Below are positions 41,070 to 50,855 of a stretch of 64,000 bases of DNA, in pieces. Below the pieces are notes generated by a model. The model was not told where the DNA came from, ran no database searches, and was given only the letters and a program-made list of their open reading frames with translations. The translations under genes and the position numbers were made by a program. The DNA is from Aquabacterium sp. GTDB taxonomy: Bacteria > Pseudomonadota > Gammaproteobacteria > Burkholderiales > Burkholderiaceae_C. The stretch spans positions 204,484-268,483 of the forward strand of contig JAHFQM010000006.1 in NCBI GenBank assembly GCA_023266355.1. The letters run 5' to 3'. How positions within the stretch are numbered: the stretch's first letter is position 1; every line of letters begins with the position of its first letter.

Positions 41070-42122
41070 ATGTTCAAGAACCTCATCGTTTACCGCATCG
41101 GCGAAGGCTGGTCGGCCCAACCCGCGCAACTGGAATCCGAGCTGGCCAAGGCCCGCTTCGTGCCCTGTGGCGCCACGCAGCAGAAGTCCGTGGGCTGGAC
41201 CGAGCCCCGTGGCGAGGCCCACGCCCCGATGGTCGAGGTGGTGGGTGGCCAGTGGGTGCTCAAGCTCATGAGCGAGCAGCGCGTGGTGCCGGGCTCGGTG
41301 GTCAAGCGCCGCACCGAGGAAATCGCCGAGCAAATCGAGCAGCAGACCGGCCGCAAGCCTGGCAAGAAGCAGACGAAGGAGCTCAAGGAGCAGGCGCTGC
41401 TGGAGTTGCTGCCCATGGCCTTCACCAAGCAGGGCTCGACCTGGGTGTGGATCTCGCCGAAGTCGCGCCTGCTGGTGCTGGACTGCGGCAGCCAGGCCCG
41501 CGCCGACGAGGTGGTCACGCTGCTGGTCAAGGCCCTCGATGGGCTGGCGTTGAGCCTGATCCAGACCGAGATGTCGCCGGCCGTGGCCATGGCGCACTGG
41601 CTGGGCACGGGCGAGCCGCCCTACCAGTTCAGCATCGACCGCGAGTGCGAGCTCAAATCCCCGGACGAGATGAAGTCGGTGGTGCGTTACGCCCGCCACC
41701 CGCTGGACACCGACGAGGTCAAGCAGCACATCCAGGCCGGCAAGGTGCCCACGCGCGTGGCCATGACCTGGCGCGACCGCGTGTCCCTGGTGCTGACCGA
41801 ATCGCTGCAAGTCAAAAAGCTGGCTTTCCTGGACGTGGTGTTCGAAGGCGAGGCGTCGAAGTCCGCTGGCAGCAAGACCGACAAGGCCGAGGCTTTCGAG
41901 GCCGATGTGGCGATCTCGACCGGCGAGCTGGTGCAGATGATCCCGGACCTGCTGGAGGCGCTGGGCGGCGAGTCGCTGACGGTGGCGTCGGCGGGGACGC
42001 TCAAGCCATCGGCATCGGCGCCGCTGGCGTCCCAGGCCGCATCGCCTGCCACTGCAGCACCTGCTGCACCACCCACGGCCCCGCATCCAGCGGCAGATCA
42101 TGCCCCGCCGTGGGATGTCTGA
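41070..42122 (+). CDS. rdgC: Recombination-associated protein RdgC
   Basis: 350 residues from the ATG at 41070, which gives the conserved start MFKNLIVYRIGEGW. RdgC features include FVPCG, GEA...RVVPGSVVKRRTEEIAEQIE and the DEVKQHIQAGK-type segment. It forms a DNA-binding ring that restrains RecA. It is about 45 residues longer than E. coli RdgC (303); the Ala/Pro-rich tail overlaps, antisense, the end of the hydrolase gene. Only about 50 bases separate it from the displaced tRNA terminator. Confidence 0.93.
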   Translation: MFKNLIVYRIGEGWSAQPAQLESELAKARFVPCGATQQKSVGWTEPRGEAHAPMVEVVGGQWVLKLMSEQRVVPGSVVKRRTEEIAEQIEQQTGRKPGKKQTKELKEQALLELLPMAFTKQGSTWVWISPKSRLLVLDCGSQARADEVVTLLVKALDGLALSLIQTEMSPAVAMAHWLGTGEPPYQFSIDRECELKSPDEMKSVVRYARHPLDTDEVKQHIQAGKVPTRVAMTWRDRVSLVLTESLQVKKLAFLDVVFEGEASKSAGSKTDKAEAFEADVAISTGELVQMIPDLLEALGGESLTVASAGTLKPSASAPLASQAASPATAAPAAPPTAPHPAADHAPPWDV

Positions 42123-42828
42123 GCAGGGGCGCACCCCAGCTGGCCGCCAGAACGCTTGAACACGAGGGGTGGACCAGGCGGTCGCCCTCGCCATTGAGCA
42201 GCAGCACAGGCACGGGCGGCGCGCTGCGCGGCGCCTGATAGCGGGTGGCAGCCCAGAGCTGGCGCAGGCCGTTGGCCGTGGCCACAGGGTGCTGCTGGCG
42301 CAGTTGCAGCCAGTGGCTCAGCAAGGCCTCGGTGGCCACCGCGGGGTGCCGGGTCGTCATCTGCAAGATGGCGTTTTCCCAGTCCCTGGCCTTCGCCTGC
42401 GTCAACAGCAGTCGCAGGATGGTCGGGTAGTGCCTCGGTTGCAGGCGCCGCCACGGTGGGCTGTAGGGGCGCAGGCTGGTGTTGATGAGCACCGCATCAG
42501 TCACTTCTTCGGGGTGGCGATGCATCCAGTCCACCGTGACCATCGCGCCCAGCGACATCGCCAGCACGTGGCATGGCCCGCGGACGCCCAGGCTCTGCAG
42601 CTGCTGTCGCAAGGCATCGACCATCTCGGGCACCTTGGTCGGGCTGCGCGTTCGCCACAAGGCGCCGTTGCCGGGCAGGTCGGGCGTGATCACCTGGCTG
42701 CCCGGGGGCAGGGCGGCTTGCAGCTGGGCGGGGAAGTCGCCCCAATGGCCTTGCTCGCGTGTCAGGCCGCGCAGCAGGACCCAGGTCGATGGCGCTGTGA
42801 CCGGCGCTGTGGCCATGGCCTGGCTCAT
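42001..42828 (-). CDS. Alpha/beta hydrolase
   Basis: 275 residues from ATG 42828. Signs of the fold: the N-terminal LLRGLTREQGHWGDFPAQL and PDLPGNG segments, a nucleophile elbow AMSLGA (Ser in place), an acid in NGEGDRLV and the catalytic His in TAGHDLPLD. The substrate is unknown. Its start overlaps the stop of the M14 peptidase gene (ATGA), so they form an operon. Its last 122 bases overlap the 3' end of rdgC on the opposite strand. Confidence 0.85.
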   Translation of the reverse strand: MSQAMATAPVTAPSTWVLLRGLTREQGHWGDFPAQLQAALPPGSQVITPDLPGNGALWRTRSPTKVPEMVDALRQQLQSLGVRGPCHVLAMSLGAMVTVDWMHRHPEEVTDAVLINTSLRPYSPPWRRLQPRHYPTILRLLLTQAKARDWENAILQMTTRHPAVATEALLSHWLQLRQQHPVATANGLRQLWAATRYQAPRSAPPVPVLLLNGEGDRLVHPSCSSVLAASWGAPLLRHPTAGHDLPLDAGPWVVQQVLQWQAMRPGTPAAPMPMA

Positions 42829-43892
42829 GCCGGCACGGAGACCCGCGTCGGGCGGGGCAGCTCGGGGTACCAGCGCGCGCGGGCCTGGCGTTCGTGCAAG
42901 GCGCGTTCGGAGGGCTCGGGCATCCAGCGGGCCTGGCTGGCGGCCGCGCGCCCGACGAAATCGAGCAAGGCCATGTGACGGCGCAGCACGCGCTGTTGCC
43001 GGTGCGCGATCAAGGGGTTGAAGATGCCGTGGCGGCTGAACAGCTGACGCGGGTTCTTCTTCACCCACATCCAGGAGCCCATCTCCAGCGTCAGGGGCAG
43101 GAAGACGTGCTGCGGGTGGCGCTCGCGGCATTGCAGGTAGAGGTGGTCCCAGAGGTCGCCGTGCGTCAGGTACTGCAGGCTTTGCGGCTCGATCACGTAG
43201 TTGTGGTGCGCGTGCGTCTGGCCGAAGACGCGGTGCAGGGCGTGGATTTCGGCCAGGTGGTGCAGGGGTTGCGCGGTGTGCGCGAAGGGGAACCAGAGGC
43301 GGTCTTGCACGCCGAAGCCGGAGTGGCAGTCCAGCGCCATGCTGAAGCTGCGGCTGCAGAGTTCGTCCATGACCACGTCGCACAGGGCCTGGGCCTCGTC
43401 CTGCATGGGTTGGCCTTCAGCGCCGCGGTACCAGGGCAGGGCGGGGCTCAGGCGCTGGCCGCCCAGCAGGAAGGGCACCGACTCCTGCGAGCACAGCGGC
43501 GCGTTGCGCATCAGGTCGATGCCTTGGGGGTTGGCGCGCGTGTTCAGCCACATGCCGCCGGGGTTGACCATGGGCATGAAGACCATGCGCACGCTGGCGA
43601 GCTGGTGGTGCAGGACGCTGTCCCACTTCAGGCGCTGCACGAGGTTGCCCAGGTAGGCGATGACGACTTCCGCGCCGATGCGCTCCAGCCCGTGCACGCC
43701 GCCGAAGTAGCCGATGGCTGGGGCGTCGGGCGAGGGGTTGCCCATGGCGATGGCGAGCAGGTCGAAGCTGCGGCCGCTGGCGTCGACCTTGCCCAGGGTG
43801 CGCACGCGCAGGTGCTCCCCGCCCATCTCGATCAGCCGGTGCAACTCGTCCAGTTCTGGCAGGGAGGAGCGTTCGGTCAAGGTGACATCCAC
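42825..43892 (-). CDS. M14-family zinc carboxypeptidase-like protein
   Basis: 355 residues. The zinc-binding HxxE motif is present as GVHGLERIG, and the later zinc His is in ALDCHSGFGV. The MGSWMWVKKNPRQ region holds the candidate catalytic Glu (LTLEMGSW). The N-terminal RVRTLGKVDASGRSFDLLAIAMG fits the M14 succinylglutamate desuccinylase/carboxypeptidase group. No signal peptide, so it is likely cytoplasmic. It is coupled to the downstream hydrolase, suggesting successive steps on a peptide or acyl substrate. Confidence 0.85.
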   Translation of the reverse strand: MDVTLTERSSLPELDELHRLIEMGGEHLRVRTLGKVDASGRSFDLLAIAMGNPSPDAPAIGYFGGVHGLERIGAEVVIAYLGNLVQRLKWDSVLHHQLASVRMVFMPMVNPGGMWLNTRANPQGIDLMRNAPLCSQESVPFLLGGQRLSPALPWYRGAEGQPMQDEAQALCDVVMDELCSRSFSMALDCHSGFGVQDRLWFPFAHTAQPLHHLAEIHALHRVFGQTHAHHNYVIEPQSLQYLTHGDLWDHLYLQCRERHPQHVFLPLTLEMGSWMWVKKNPRQLFSRHGIFNPLIAHRQQRVLRRHMALLDFVGRAAASQARWMPEPSERALHERQARARWYPELPRPTRVSVPA

Positions 43893-44046
43893 GGTGCGGG
43901 TTGGAAGGGGCTGCAGGCCACCAGGCTGCTGGCAAGGTAGCCGGACAGCATGTCAGAGGCACGACAGCGGGCGCAGGTCATTCGTCACGGAAATGTCATG
44001 ACATCCACTTAGTGTGACAACTTCACACCCTTTCCAAGACCCACAG

Positions 44047-44175
44047 ATGCAACGGATTCGCGCCGGTCATGCGGCTTTCAGGCTCGCCGCGCTCAGCTTG
44101 GCCTTGCTCACCGGCTTGAGCGAATGTGTGGCGCTGTGGCGCGCGCGCCTGCGCCTGCATTTCCTGCCGCGCTGA
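44047..44175 (+). CDS. Possible small single-pass membrane protein
   Basis: 42 residues with a hydrophobic helix (FRLAALSLALLTGLSECVAL) followed by an Arg-rich tail (WRARLRLHFLPR). It lies in the 336-base gap between the M14 gene and ldcA, with no strong ribosome binding site. Composition is consistent with a real small protein, but homologues cannot be checked here. The rest of the gap shows nothing recognisable. Confidence 0.4.
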   Translation: MQRIRAGHAAFRLAALSLALLTGLSECVALWRARLRLHFLPR

Positions 44176-44228
44176 GCCTGCCACGCTGATAGGCCCAGGG
44201 CGCGGCTGGCGTCGGTGACAATGTCGCC

Positions 44229-45173
44229 ATGACCGAAGCCGCCCCCTCTCTCATCATCCACAGCCCTGCGGGCATCGTGCCCGTGGCCGCACCCGTTCGC
44301 AAGGCCGCCAAGCGCCTGAAGGCCTTGGGCTTTGCACCCGAGGTAGATGCCTCTGCACTGACCCGCCACCAGCGCTTTGCCGGGGACGACGCCACCCGCT
44401 TGAACGCGCTGCACCGCGTGGCCGAGGCCGCGCCCGATGTGGCCCTGGCGACCCGCGGCGGCTACGGCCTGACCCGCCTGCTCGACCATCTCGACTGGCC
44501 CCTGCTGGCCCGCAGTGTGGAGCGGGGCACCGCCTGGGTGGGCTACAGCGACGTCACCGCGCTGCAGCTGGCCGCGCTGGCCCATGGCGCGGCGGGACCT
44601 GCGCAGCCAGGCGAGGGCGTGAGCGCCGGCTTCTGGGCCGGCCCGATGGCCTGCGACGACTTTGGCCGTGCCGACTCTCCCGAGGGCGGTGACGACGTCA
44701 CCCAGGAGTGCTTCGTGGAGGCCGTGACCGGCAAGCTGGAGGCCGTGGGCTTCCGCACCGAGCAGGGCTTCGATGGCGTCGAGGTGTCCGGCCGGCTGTG
44801 GGGCGGCAACCTGGCCGTGTTGCAGGCGTTGCTGGGCACGCCGCATTTCCCCAAGGTGCGCAATGGCATCCTGTTCCTGGAAGATGTCAACGAGCACCCC
44901 TACCGCGTCGAGCGCGCCTTGCTGCAGCTGCACCAGGCGGGCATTCTGTCGCAACAGAAAGCCATCGTGCTGGGCGCCTTCACCGAGTACCGCAAGTCGC
45001 CACTGGACCGCGGCTACACCTTGAAGACGGCGATCGCGCACCTGCGCAGCCTCACCACCACGCCCATCCTCACGGGCCTGCCTTTCGGCCATGTGCCGAC
45101 CAAGGTGTGCCTGCCGGTGGGACGCAAGGTGACGCTGTCGGTGCAAGCGCGTGATGCGTTCATGCTCTGGTAA
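44229..45173 (+). CDS. ldcA: LD-carboxypeptidase (peptidase S66, LdcA)
   Basis: 314 residues. S66 family signs: the nucleophile in GYSD (Ser107), LATRGGYGLTRLL before it, the Glu in FLEDVNEHPYRVER and the His in LPFGHVPTK, giving the Ser-His-Glu triad. It removes the terminal D-Ala from cytoplasmic murein tetrapeptides in recycling. It stands just before a peptide importer operon (yej), and a shared role in peptide or murein recycling is plausible. Confidence 0.92.
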   Translation: MTEAAPSLIIHSPAGIVPVAAPVRKAAKRLKALGFAPEVDASALTRHQRFAGDDATRLNALHRVAEAAPDVALATRGGYGLTRLLDHLDWPLLARSVERGTAWVGYSDVTALQLAALAHGAAGPAQPGEGVSAGFWAGPMACDDFGRADSPEGGDDVTQECFVEAVTGKLEAVGFRTEQGFDGVEVSGRLWGGNLAVLQALLGTPHFPKVRNGILFLEDVNEHPYRVERALLQLHQAGILSQQKAIVLGAFTEYRKSPLDRGYTLKTAIAHLRSLTTTPILTGLPFGHVPTKVCLPVGRKVTLSVQARDAFMLW

Positions 45174-45225
45174 CCTGCGGCACGCGGTTGCAACAACACG
45201 TGGGATCACGGAGCAAGGATTGGGC

Positions 45226-47073
45226 ATGCGCCTCGGGGTGAGCTGGAGGAGATGGGCTGGCTGGGTCAGGGCGCTGGCCGCCGTGACAACGGCCGCTGCG
45301 GCAGCCGTGTGCGCAAACCCAGCCTGGGCCGCCCACGCCTATGCCCAGTTCGGCGACATCAAGTACCCGGCGGGCTTTGACCACTTCGACTACGTCAACC
45401 CGAAGGCGCCCAAGGGTGGCAACTTCTCGCTGGTGGCGCCCACGCAGGCCAGCAGCTTCGACAAGTACAACCCCTTCACGCTCAAAGGCACGGCGCCGCC
45501 CGGGCTGGAAACGCTGGTCTTCGAGACCCTGCTGGAAGGCAACTTCGACGAGCCTGCCACGGCCTACGGCCTGCTGGCCGAAGACGTGAGCGTGGCGCCT
45601 GACGGGATGTCGGTGACCTTCCGCCTCCACCCCAAGGCACGTTTCCACAACGGCGACCCCGTGCTGGCCGCCGACGTCAAACACTCCTTCGAGGTGCTGA
45701 CGAGCAAGCAGGCCGCGCCGCAGTACCCGGCCTTCTTTTCGGCCGTCAGCAAGGTCACGGTGCTGGGCGAGCGCAGCATCCGCTTCGACTTCCGCCAGCC
45801 GGACGCCGAACTGCCGCTGCAGGTGGGCAAGCTGCCCGTGTTCAGCCGCAAATGGGGCGTGGTGGACGGCAAGGCCAAGCCCTTTGACCAGATCGTCACC
45901 GAACACCCGATCGCCTCCGGCCCCTACCGCATCGGCAAGGTCACGCCCGGGCGCGACATCACCTATGAGCGCGACAAGGCCTACTGGGGTGCCGACCTCA
46001 ATGTGCGCCGCGGTCAGTTCAACTTCGACCGCATCACCTACCGGATGTACCTGGACAACGTCACGGCCTTCGAGGGCTTCAAGGCCGGCGAGTTCGATTT
46101 CATCGAGTCCTACATCTCCAAGGACTGGGTGCGCCAGTACCGGGGCCGCAAGTTCGATTCGGGCGAGCTCATCAAGGCCACGCTGCCGCACCGCAACTCG
46201 GCCAATTTCCAGGGCTTCATCTTCAACACCCGCCTGGACAAGTTCAAGGATGCCCGCGTGCGCCGCGCCATCGGCCTGGCCCTGGACTTCGAGTGGATGA
46301 ACCGCCAGCTCTTCTACGGCATCTACAAGCGCGTGGGCAGCTACTTCACCAACTCGGAGTACGAGGCCAAGGGCCTGCCAGACGCGGCCGAGCTGGCCCT
46401 GCTGACGCCGTTGCGCGACAAGCTGCGCCCCGAGGTGCTGGCCCAGCCGGTGCCCGTGCCGCCCACGACCACGCCGCCCGGCTCGCTGCGCGACAACCTG
46501 CGCCTGGCCCGTGACCTGCTGGCGCAGGCTGGCTGGACCTTGAAAGATGGCCAGCTGCGCAACGCCCAGGGCGAGCGCCTGACCATCGAGTTCCTGGACA
46601 ACTCCCCCAGCATGGGCCGTGTGGTGACGCCGTTGCTGCGCAACCTGGAAAAGCTGGGCATCGAGGCCAACTACCGCGTGGTCGATTACGCCGTGTACGA
46701 AAAGCGCGTCAAGCGCTACGAGTTTGAGATGATGAGCCTGGCCTTGCCTGGGCGCCTGGTGCCGGGCTCCGAGTTGCGCCAGTTCTACCATTCCTCGCTG
46801 GCCAAGGTGGAGGGTGCCGACAACCTCAATGGGGTGAGTGACCCAGCGGTGGACGCGCTCATCGAGAAGGTGTCGGCGGCCAAGACGCGGCCCGAGTTGG
46901 TCACGGCCGTGCGGGCGCTGGACCGCGTGCTGCGACACAGTTATTACGCCGTGCCGCATTGGTACTCGGGCACCTTCCGCGTCGCTTACCGGGGTGGGCG
47001 CTTCGTGCTGCCCGAGACGCCGAGTTTCTACCGGCCCGAGCAATGGGCCCTGAGTTGCTGGTGGAGTCGCTGA
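45226..47073 (+). CDS. yejA: Extracellular solute-binding protein of a YejABEF-type peptide importer
   Basis: 615 residues. A Tat-less Sec signal peptide (about 1-36, ending AWAA) precedes an SBP_bac_5 domain, with the YejA opening AHAYAQFGDIKYPAGFDHFDYVNPKAPKGG. ETLVFETLLEG and VDYAVYEKRVKRYEFEM are typical of YejA. It binds peptides in the periplasm for the YejBEF transporter, which in enterobacteria imports microcin C-like and other oligopeptides. The ATG at 45226 has an AAGGA site. Confidence 0.93.
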   Translation: MRLGVSWRRWAGWVRALAAVTTAAAAAVCANPAWAAHAYAQFGDIKYPAGFDHFDYVNPKAPKGGNFSLVAPTQASSFDKYNPFTLKGTAPPGLETLVFETLLEGNFDEPATAYGLLAEDVSVAPDGMSVTFRLHPKARFHNGDPVLAADVKHSFEVLTSKQAAPQYPAFFSAVSKVTVLGERSIRFDFRQPDAELPLQVGKLPVFSRKWGVVDGKAKPFDQIVTEHPIASGPYRIGKVTPGRDITYERDKAYWGADLNVRRGQFNFDRITYRMYLDNVTAFEGFKAGEFDFIESYISKDWVRQYRGRKFDSGELIKATLPHRNSANFQGFIFNTRLDKFKDARVRRAIGLALDFEWMNRQLFYGIYKRVGSYFTNSEYEAKGLPDAAELALLTPLRDKLRPEVLAQPVPVPPTTTPPGSLRDNLRLARDLLAQAGWTLKDGQLRNAQGERLTIEFLDNSPSMGRVVTPLLRNLEKLGIEANYRVVDYAVYEKRVKRYEFEMMSLALPGRLVPGSELRQFYHSSLAKVEGADNLNGVSDPAVDALIEKVSAAKTRPELVTAVRALDRVLRHSYYAVPHWYSGTFRVAYRGGRFVLPETPSFYRPEQWALSCWWSR

Positions 47074-47074
47074 C

Positions 47075-48115
47075 ATGTGGGTGTACATCCTCAAGCGCGT
47101 GTTGCTGATGGTGCCGACCCTGCTGGGCGTGCTGCTGCTGACCTTCGCGGTCATCCAGTTCGTGCCGGGCGGGCCGGTGGAGCAGGTGATGTCGCAGCTC
47201 AGCAACCGCACCAGCGGTGGCGAGCGGGCCGGTCCGGACGCCAGCTACCGTGGCCGCCAGGGCGTGGACCCGGCGCAGGTCGAGGAGCTCAAGAAGCTCT
47301 ATGGCTTCGACAAGCCCGCGCCTGAGCGCTTCCTGGCCATGCTGATGTCCTACGCGCGCTTCGATCTGGGCGAGAGCTTCGTGCACCACAAGTCGGTGTG
47401 GGCGCTCATCCAGGAGAAGCTGCCTGTCTCCATCAGCCTGGGGTTGTGGACCTTCTTCCTGAGCTACCTGGTCTCGGTGCCGCTGGGCATCGCGAAGGCG
47501 GTGCGTGCGGGCTCGCGCTTCGACATGGTCACCAGCCTGCTCGTGCTGGTGGGCTATGCCATCCCTGGCTTCGTGCTGGGCGTGGCGCTGCTGGTGCTGT
47601 TCGGCGGCGGCAGCTTCCTGCAATGGTTCCCGCTGCGCGGCCTGACCTCGCCGAATTGGGATGAGCTGAGTTGGGCGGCCAAAGTCACCGACTACCTCTG
47701 GCACATCGCCTTGCCGGTGACGGCCAGCGTGCTGGGCAGCTTCGCCGTGGTCACCATGCTGACCAAGAATGCTTTCCTCGACGAGATCCGCAAGCAGTAC
47801 GTGCTGACCGCCCGGGCCAAGGGCCTGGACGAGCGCAAGGTGCTGTGGAAGCACGTCATGCGCAACGCGCTCATCCCCCTGGTGACGGGCTTCCCTTCGG
47901 CCTTCATCGGGGCCTTCTTCACGGGCTCGCTGCTGATCGAGACGCTGTTTTCGCTCGATGGCCTGGGCCTCTTGAGCTACGAGTCCGTCATGCGCCGCGA
48001 CTACCCTGTGGTGCTGGGCACGCTCTACCTCTTCACCCTCATCGGCCTGGTGACCAAGCTCATCAGCGACCTGTGCTACGTCTGGGTGGACCCCCGCGTG
48101 AGGCTGGACGCATGA
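47075..48115 (+). CDS. yejB: Peptide ABC transporter permease YejB
   Basis: 346 residues, six membrane helices. The YejB N-terminus (MWVYILKRVLLMVPTLLGVLLLTF) and the EAA-like loop ARAKGLDERKVLWKHVMRNALIPLV are present. It starts one base after yejA, and its stop overlaps the yejE start (ATGA). It forms the membrane channel with YejE. Confidence 0.95.
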   Translation: MWVYILKRVLLMVPTLLGVLLLTFAVIQFVPGGPVEQVMSQLSNRTSGGERAGPDASYRGRQGVDPAQVEELKKLYGFDKPAPERFLAMLMSYARFDLGESFVHHKSVWALIQEKLPVSISLGLWTFFLSYLVSVPLGIAKAVRAGSRFDMVTSLLVLVGYAIPGFVLGVALLVLFGGGSFLQWFPLRGLTSPNWDELSWAAKVTDYLWHIALPVTASVLGSFAVVTMLTKNAFLDEIRKQYVLTARAKGLDERKVLWKHVMRNALIPLVTGFPSAFIGAFFTGSLLIETLFSLDGLGLLSYESVMRRDYPVVLGTLYLFTLIGLVTKLISDLCYVWVDPRVRLDA

Positions 48116-49197
48116 GCCAAGAGATGTCCCGAGTGTCCCGCGCACCTGCCACGGCGCCAGTGGCTGCAGCTTCGCCATCGCCATCTCGCCGCGCCTGGCT
48201 GCGTTTCCGCCAGCAGCGCCTGGGCTACTGGAGCCTGCTGCTGTTCACGGTGCTGATGGTGCTGAGCCTGTGCGCCGAGCTGGTCTCCAACGACAAGCCC
48301 CTGGTGGCGCGCTACCAGGGCCATTGGTACTTCCCCATCGCGCAGAACGTGCCCGAGACGGTGTTCGGTGGCGACTTCGACAGCCCCACCGACTACCTCG
48401 ACCCTTTCATCGTCGCGCAGTTCAAGCGGCCGGGCAATTTCGCCATCTACCCGGTCAACCGCTCGCACCACCGCACCATCAATTACTTCGCCAAGTCGCC
48501 GAACCCGGCGCCGCCTTCGGCCGAGAATTGGCTGGGCACGGACGACCGTGGCCGCGATGTGTTCGCCCGTCTGCTGTACGGCTTCCGCGTCTCGGTGCTG
48601 TTCGGCCTGGCGCTCACGCTCATCGGCGTGGTGGTCGGCGTGCTGACCGGGGCGGTGCAGGGCTTTTACGGCGGGCGCACCGACCTGTTCTTCCAGCGCT
48701 TCATCGAAGTCTGGAGCTCCATGCCCGAGCTCTACCTGCTGATCATTTTCTCGGCGGTGTTCACGCCCAGCATCTGGCTGCTGCTGGTGTTGCTGAGCCT
48801 GTTTGGCTGGATCGGCCTGTCCGACTATGTGCGCGCCGAATTCCTGCGCAACCGCCAGCTCGACCACGTGCGGGCCGCCCGTGCCATGGGCCAGAGCAAC
48901 TGGCAGATCATCCGTCGCCACATCCTGCCCAACAGCATGACGCCGGTCGTCACCTTCTTGCCCTTCCGCATGAGCGCGGCCATCCTGGCGCTGACCTCGC
49001 TGGACTTCCTCGGTCTGGGGGTGCCGCCCGACACGCCCAGCCTGGGCGAGCTGCTGCTGCAAGGCAAGAACAACCTCGATGCCTGGTGGATTTCGCTGTC
49101 CACCTTCGCCGTGCTGGTGCTGTCGCTGCTGCTGCTGACCTTCATGGGCGACGCCCTGCGCGATGCGCTCGACCCGCGCAAGGAAGAAGCACGATGA
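48112..49197 (+). CDS. yejE: Peptide ABC transporter permease YejE
   Basis: 361 residues. A Ser/Ala/Pro-rich N-terminus is followed by a helix, then a long periplasmic loop (SNDKPLVARYQGHWYFPIAQ...), and the permease domain with EAA loop (VRAARAMGQSNWQIIRRHILPNSM). The start is fixed by the ATGA overlap with yejB; the stop overlaps yejF in the same way. Confidence 0.95.
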   Translation: MSQEMSRVSRAPATAPVAAASPSPSRRAWLRFRQQRLGYWSLLLFTVLMVLSLCAELVSNDKPLVARYQGHWYFPIAQNVPETVFGGDFDSPTDYLDPFIVAQFKRPGNFAIYPVNRSHHRTINYFAKSPNPAPPSAENWLGTDDRGRDVFARLLYGFRVSVLFGLALTLIGVVVGVLTGAVQGFYGGRTDLFFQRFIEVWSSMPELYLLIIFSAVFTPSIWLLLVLLSLFGWIGLSDYVRAEFLRNRQLDHVRAARAMGQSNWQIIRRHILPNSMTPVVTFLPFRMSAAILALTSLDFLGLGVPPDTPSLGELLLQGKNNLDAWWISLSTFAVLVLSLLLLTFMGDALRDALDPRKEEAR

Positions 49198-50846
49198 GTG
49201 AGCGCAACACCGACTCCCTGCTGCTCGATGTGCAGGACCTGCGCATCGCTTTTGGCGACCGCGAGGTCGTGCATGGCGTGAACCTGAGCCTGGCCCGTGG
49301 CGAGAAACTGGCGCTGGTGGGCGAGTCCGGCTCGGGCAAGTCCATCACGGCCATGAGCCTCTTGCGCCTGGTGGCCGATGCCCGCGTCAGCGGCCGCGCC
49401 ACCTTCCATGGCCAGGACGGTGCCCAGGGCGCCACGACAGGCCCCCGCGACCTGCTGACCCTGCCCGAGCGCGAGCTGCGCGGCGTGCGCGGCCGCGACA
49501 TCGCCGTCATTTTCCAGGAGCCCATGACGGCGCTCAACCCGCTGTTCTCCATTGGCGACCAGATCGCCGAGGTCATCGAGTTGCACCAGGCCGTGCCGCG
49601 GGCCCAGGCCTGGGAGAAGGCCGTGGCCTTGCTGGCCACCACCGGCATCCCCGAGCCGGATCGCCGCGCACGGAGCTACCCGCACCAGCTGTCGGGTGGG
49701 CAGCGACAGCGCGCCATGATCGCCATGGCCCTGGCCTGCCAACCCCAGATCCTGCTGGCCGACGAGCCCACGACCGCGCTGGACGTGACCGTGCGCGGCC
49801 AGATCCTGGGCCTGCTGAGTGACTTGCAGCGCACGCATGGCATGGCCGTGCTGATGATCACCCACGACCTGCACCTCGTGCGCCGCTTCGCCGACCGCGT
49901 GGCCGTGATGGAGCACGGCGTGATCGTTGAAACCGGGCCGGTGGCCGAGGTGTTTGCCAAGCCGCAGCATGCCTACACCCGCAAGCTGCTGGACAGCCGC
50001 CCGCAGCGCGACCCGCAGCCCTTGCCCGAGAACGCTGCGCCGCCGGTCATCGCCGGTCGCGGCCTGAACGTGCGCTACCCCGTGCCCAAACCAGGCCTGG
50101 CGGGGTGGTTCAGCCACGGCTGGTTCGACGCGGTCAAGGGCGCTTCCTTCGAGGTGCCTGCCGGGCGCACGCTGGGCGTGATCGGCGAGTCGGGCTCTGG
50201 CAAGTCGACGCTGGCCCTGGCCGCGCTCGGCCTGCAGCCTTTTCAGGGCGAGCTCAACGTGGCCGGTGGCCAATGGCAGTTCCGCGCCAAGGCCGATCGC
50301 CCCTTGCGCCGTGCCGTGCAGGTGGTGTTCCAGGACCCGTTCTCGTCGCTCTCACCGCGCATGACGGTGGAGGAAATCGTGGGCGAAGGGCTGGAGGTCC
50401 ACCAGCCCAGCTTGACGGCCGCGCAGCGCCAGGCGCTCGTCATCGCCGTGCTGGAAGAAGTGGGTTTGAGCGAGGCGCAGTTCCCGGGCCTGCTGCAGCG
50501 TTATCCGCACGCCTTTTCGGGTGGGCAGCGCCAGCGCCTGGCCATGGCGCGCGCGCTCGTGCTGGAGCCCCAGGTGCTGGTGCTCGACGAGCCCACCAGC
50601 GCGCTCGACGTCACCATCCAGAAGCAGATCCTGGGTTTGCTGCAGCGCCTGCAGCGCGAGCGTGGCCTGAGCTACCTGCTCATCACCCACGACGTGGAGG
50701 TGGTCGCGGCCATGGCGCACGAGGTCATCGTGATGAAGGCCGGCGAGATCGTCGAGCACGGCAGTGCCCAGCAGGTCTTGGGCGCACCGAAGCACCCGTG
50801 CACGCAAAGCCTGATCTCGGCCAGCCTGGTGGCTGACCTGGTCTGA
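49194..50846 (+). CDS. yejF: Peptide ABC transporter dual ATPase YejF
   Basis: 550 residues with two ABC modules: Walker A GESGSGKSITA and GESGSGKSTLA, signatures LSGGQRQRAM and FSGGQRQRLAMA, and Walker B motifs ILLADEP and VLVLDEP. It powers the importer with both nucleotide-binding domains in one chain, as in YejF. Coupled to yejE by an ATGA overlap. Confidence 0.96.
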   Translation: MSERNTDSLLLDVQDLRIAFGDREVVHGVNLSLARGEKLALVGESGSGKSITAMSLLRLVADARVSGRATFHGQDGAQGATTGPRDLLTLPERELRGVRGRDIAVIFQEPMTALNPLFSIGDQIAEVIELHQAVPRAQAWEKAVALLATTGIPEPDRRARSYPHQLSGGQRQRAMIAMALACQPQILLADEPTTALDVTVRGQILGLLSDLQRTHGMAVLMITHDLHLVRRFADRVAVMEHGVIVETGPVAEVFAKPQHAYTRKLLDSRPQRDPQPLPENAAPPVIAGRGLNVRYPVPKPGLAGWFSHGWFDAVKGASFEVPAGRTLGVIGESGSGKSTLALAALGLQPFQGELNVAGGQWQFRAKADRPLRRAVQVVFQDPFSSLSPRMTVEEIVGEGLEVHQPSLTAAQRQALVIAVLEEVGLSEAQFPGLLQRYPHAFSGGQRQRLAMARALVLEPQVLVLDEPTSALDVTIQKQILGLLQRLQRERGLSYLLITHDVEVVAAMAHEVIVMKAGEIVEHGSAQQVLGAPKHPCTQSLISASLVADLV

Positions 50847-50855
50847 ACTGCGGGT

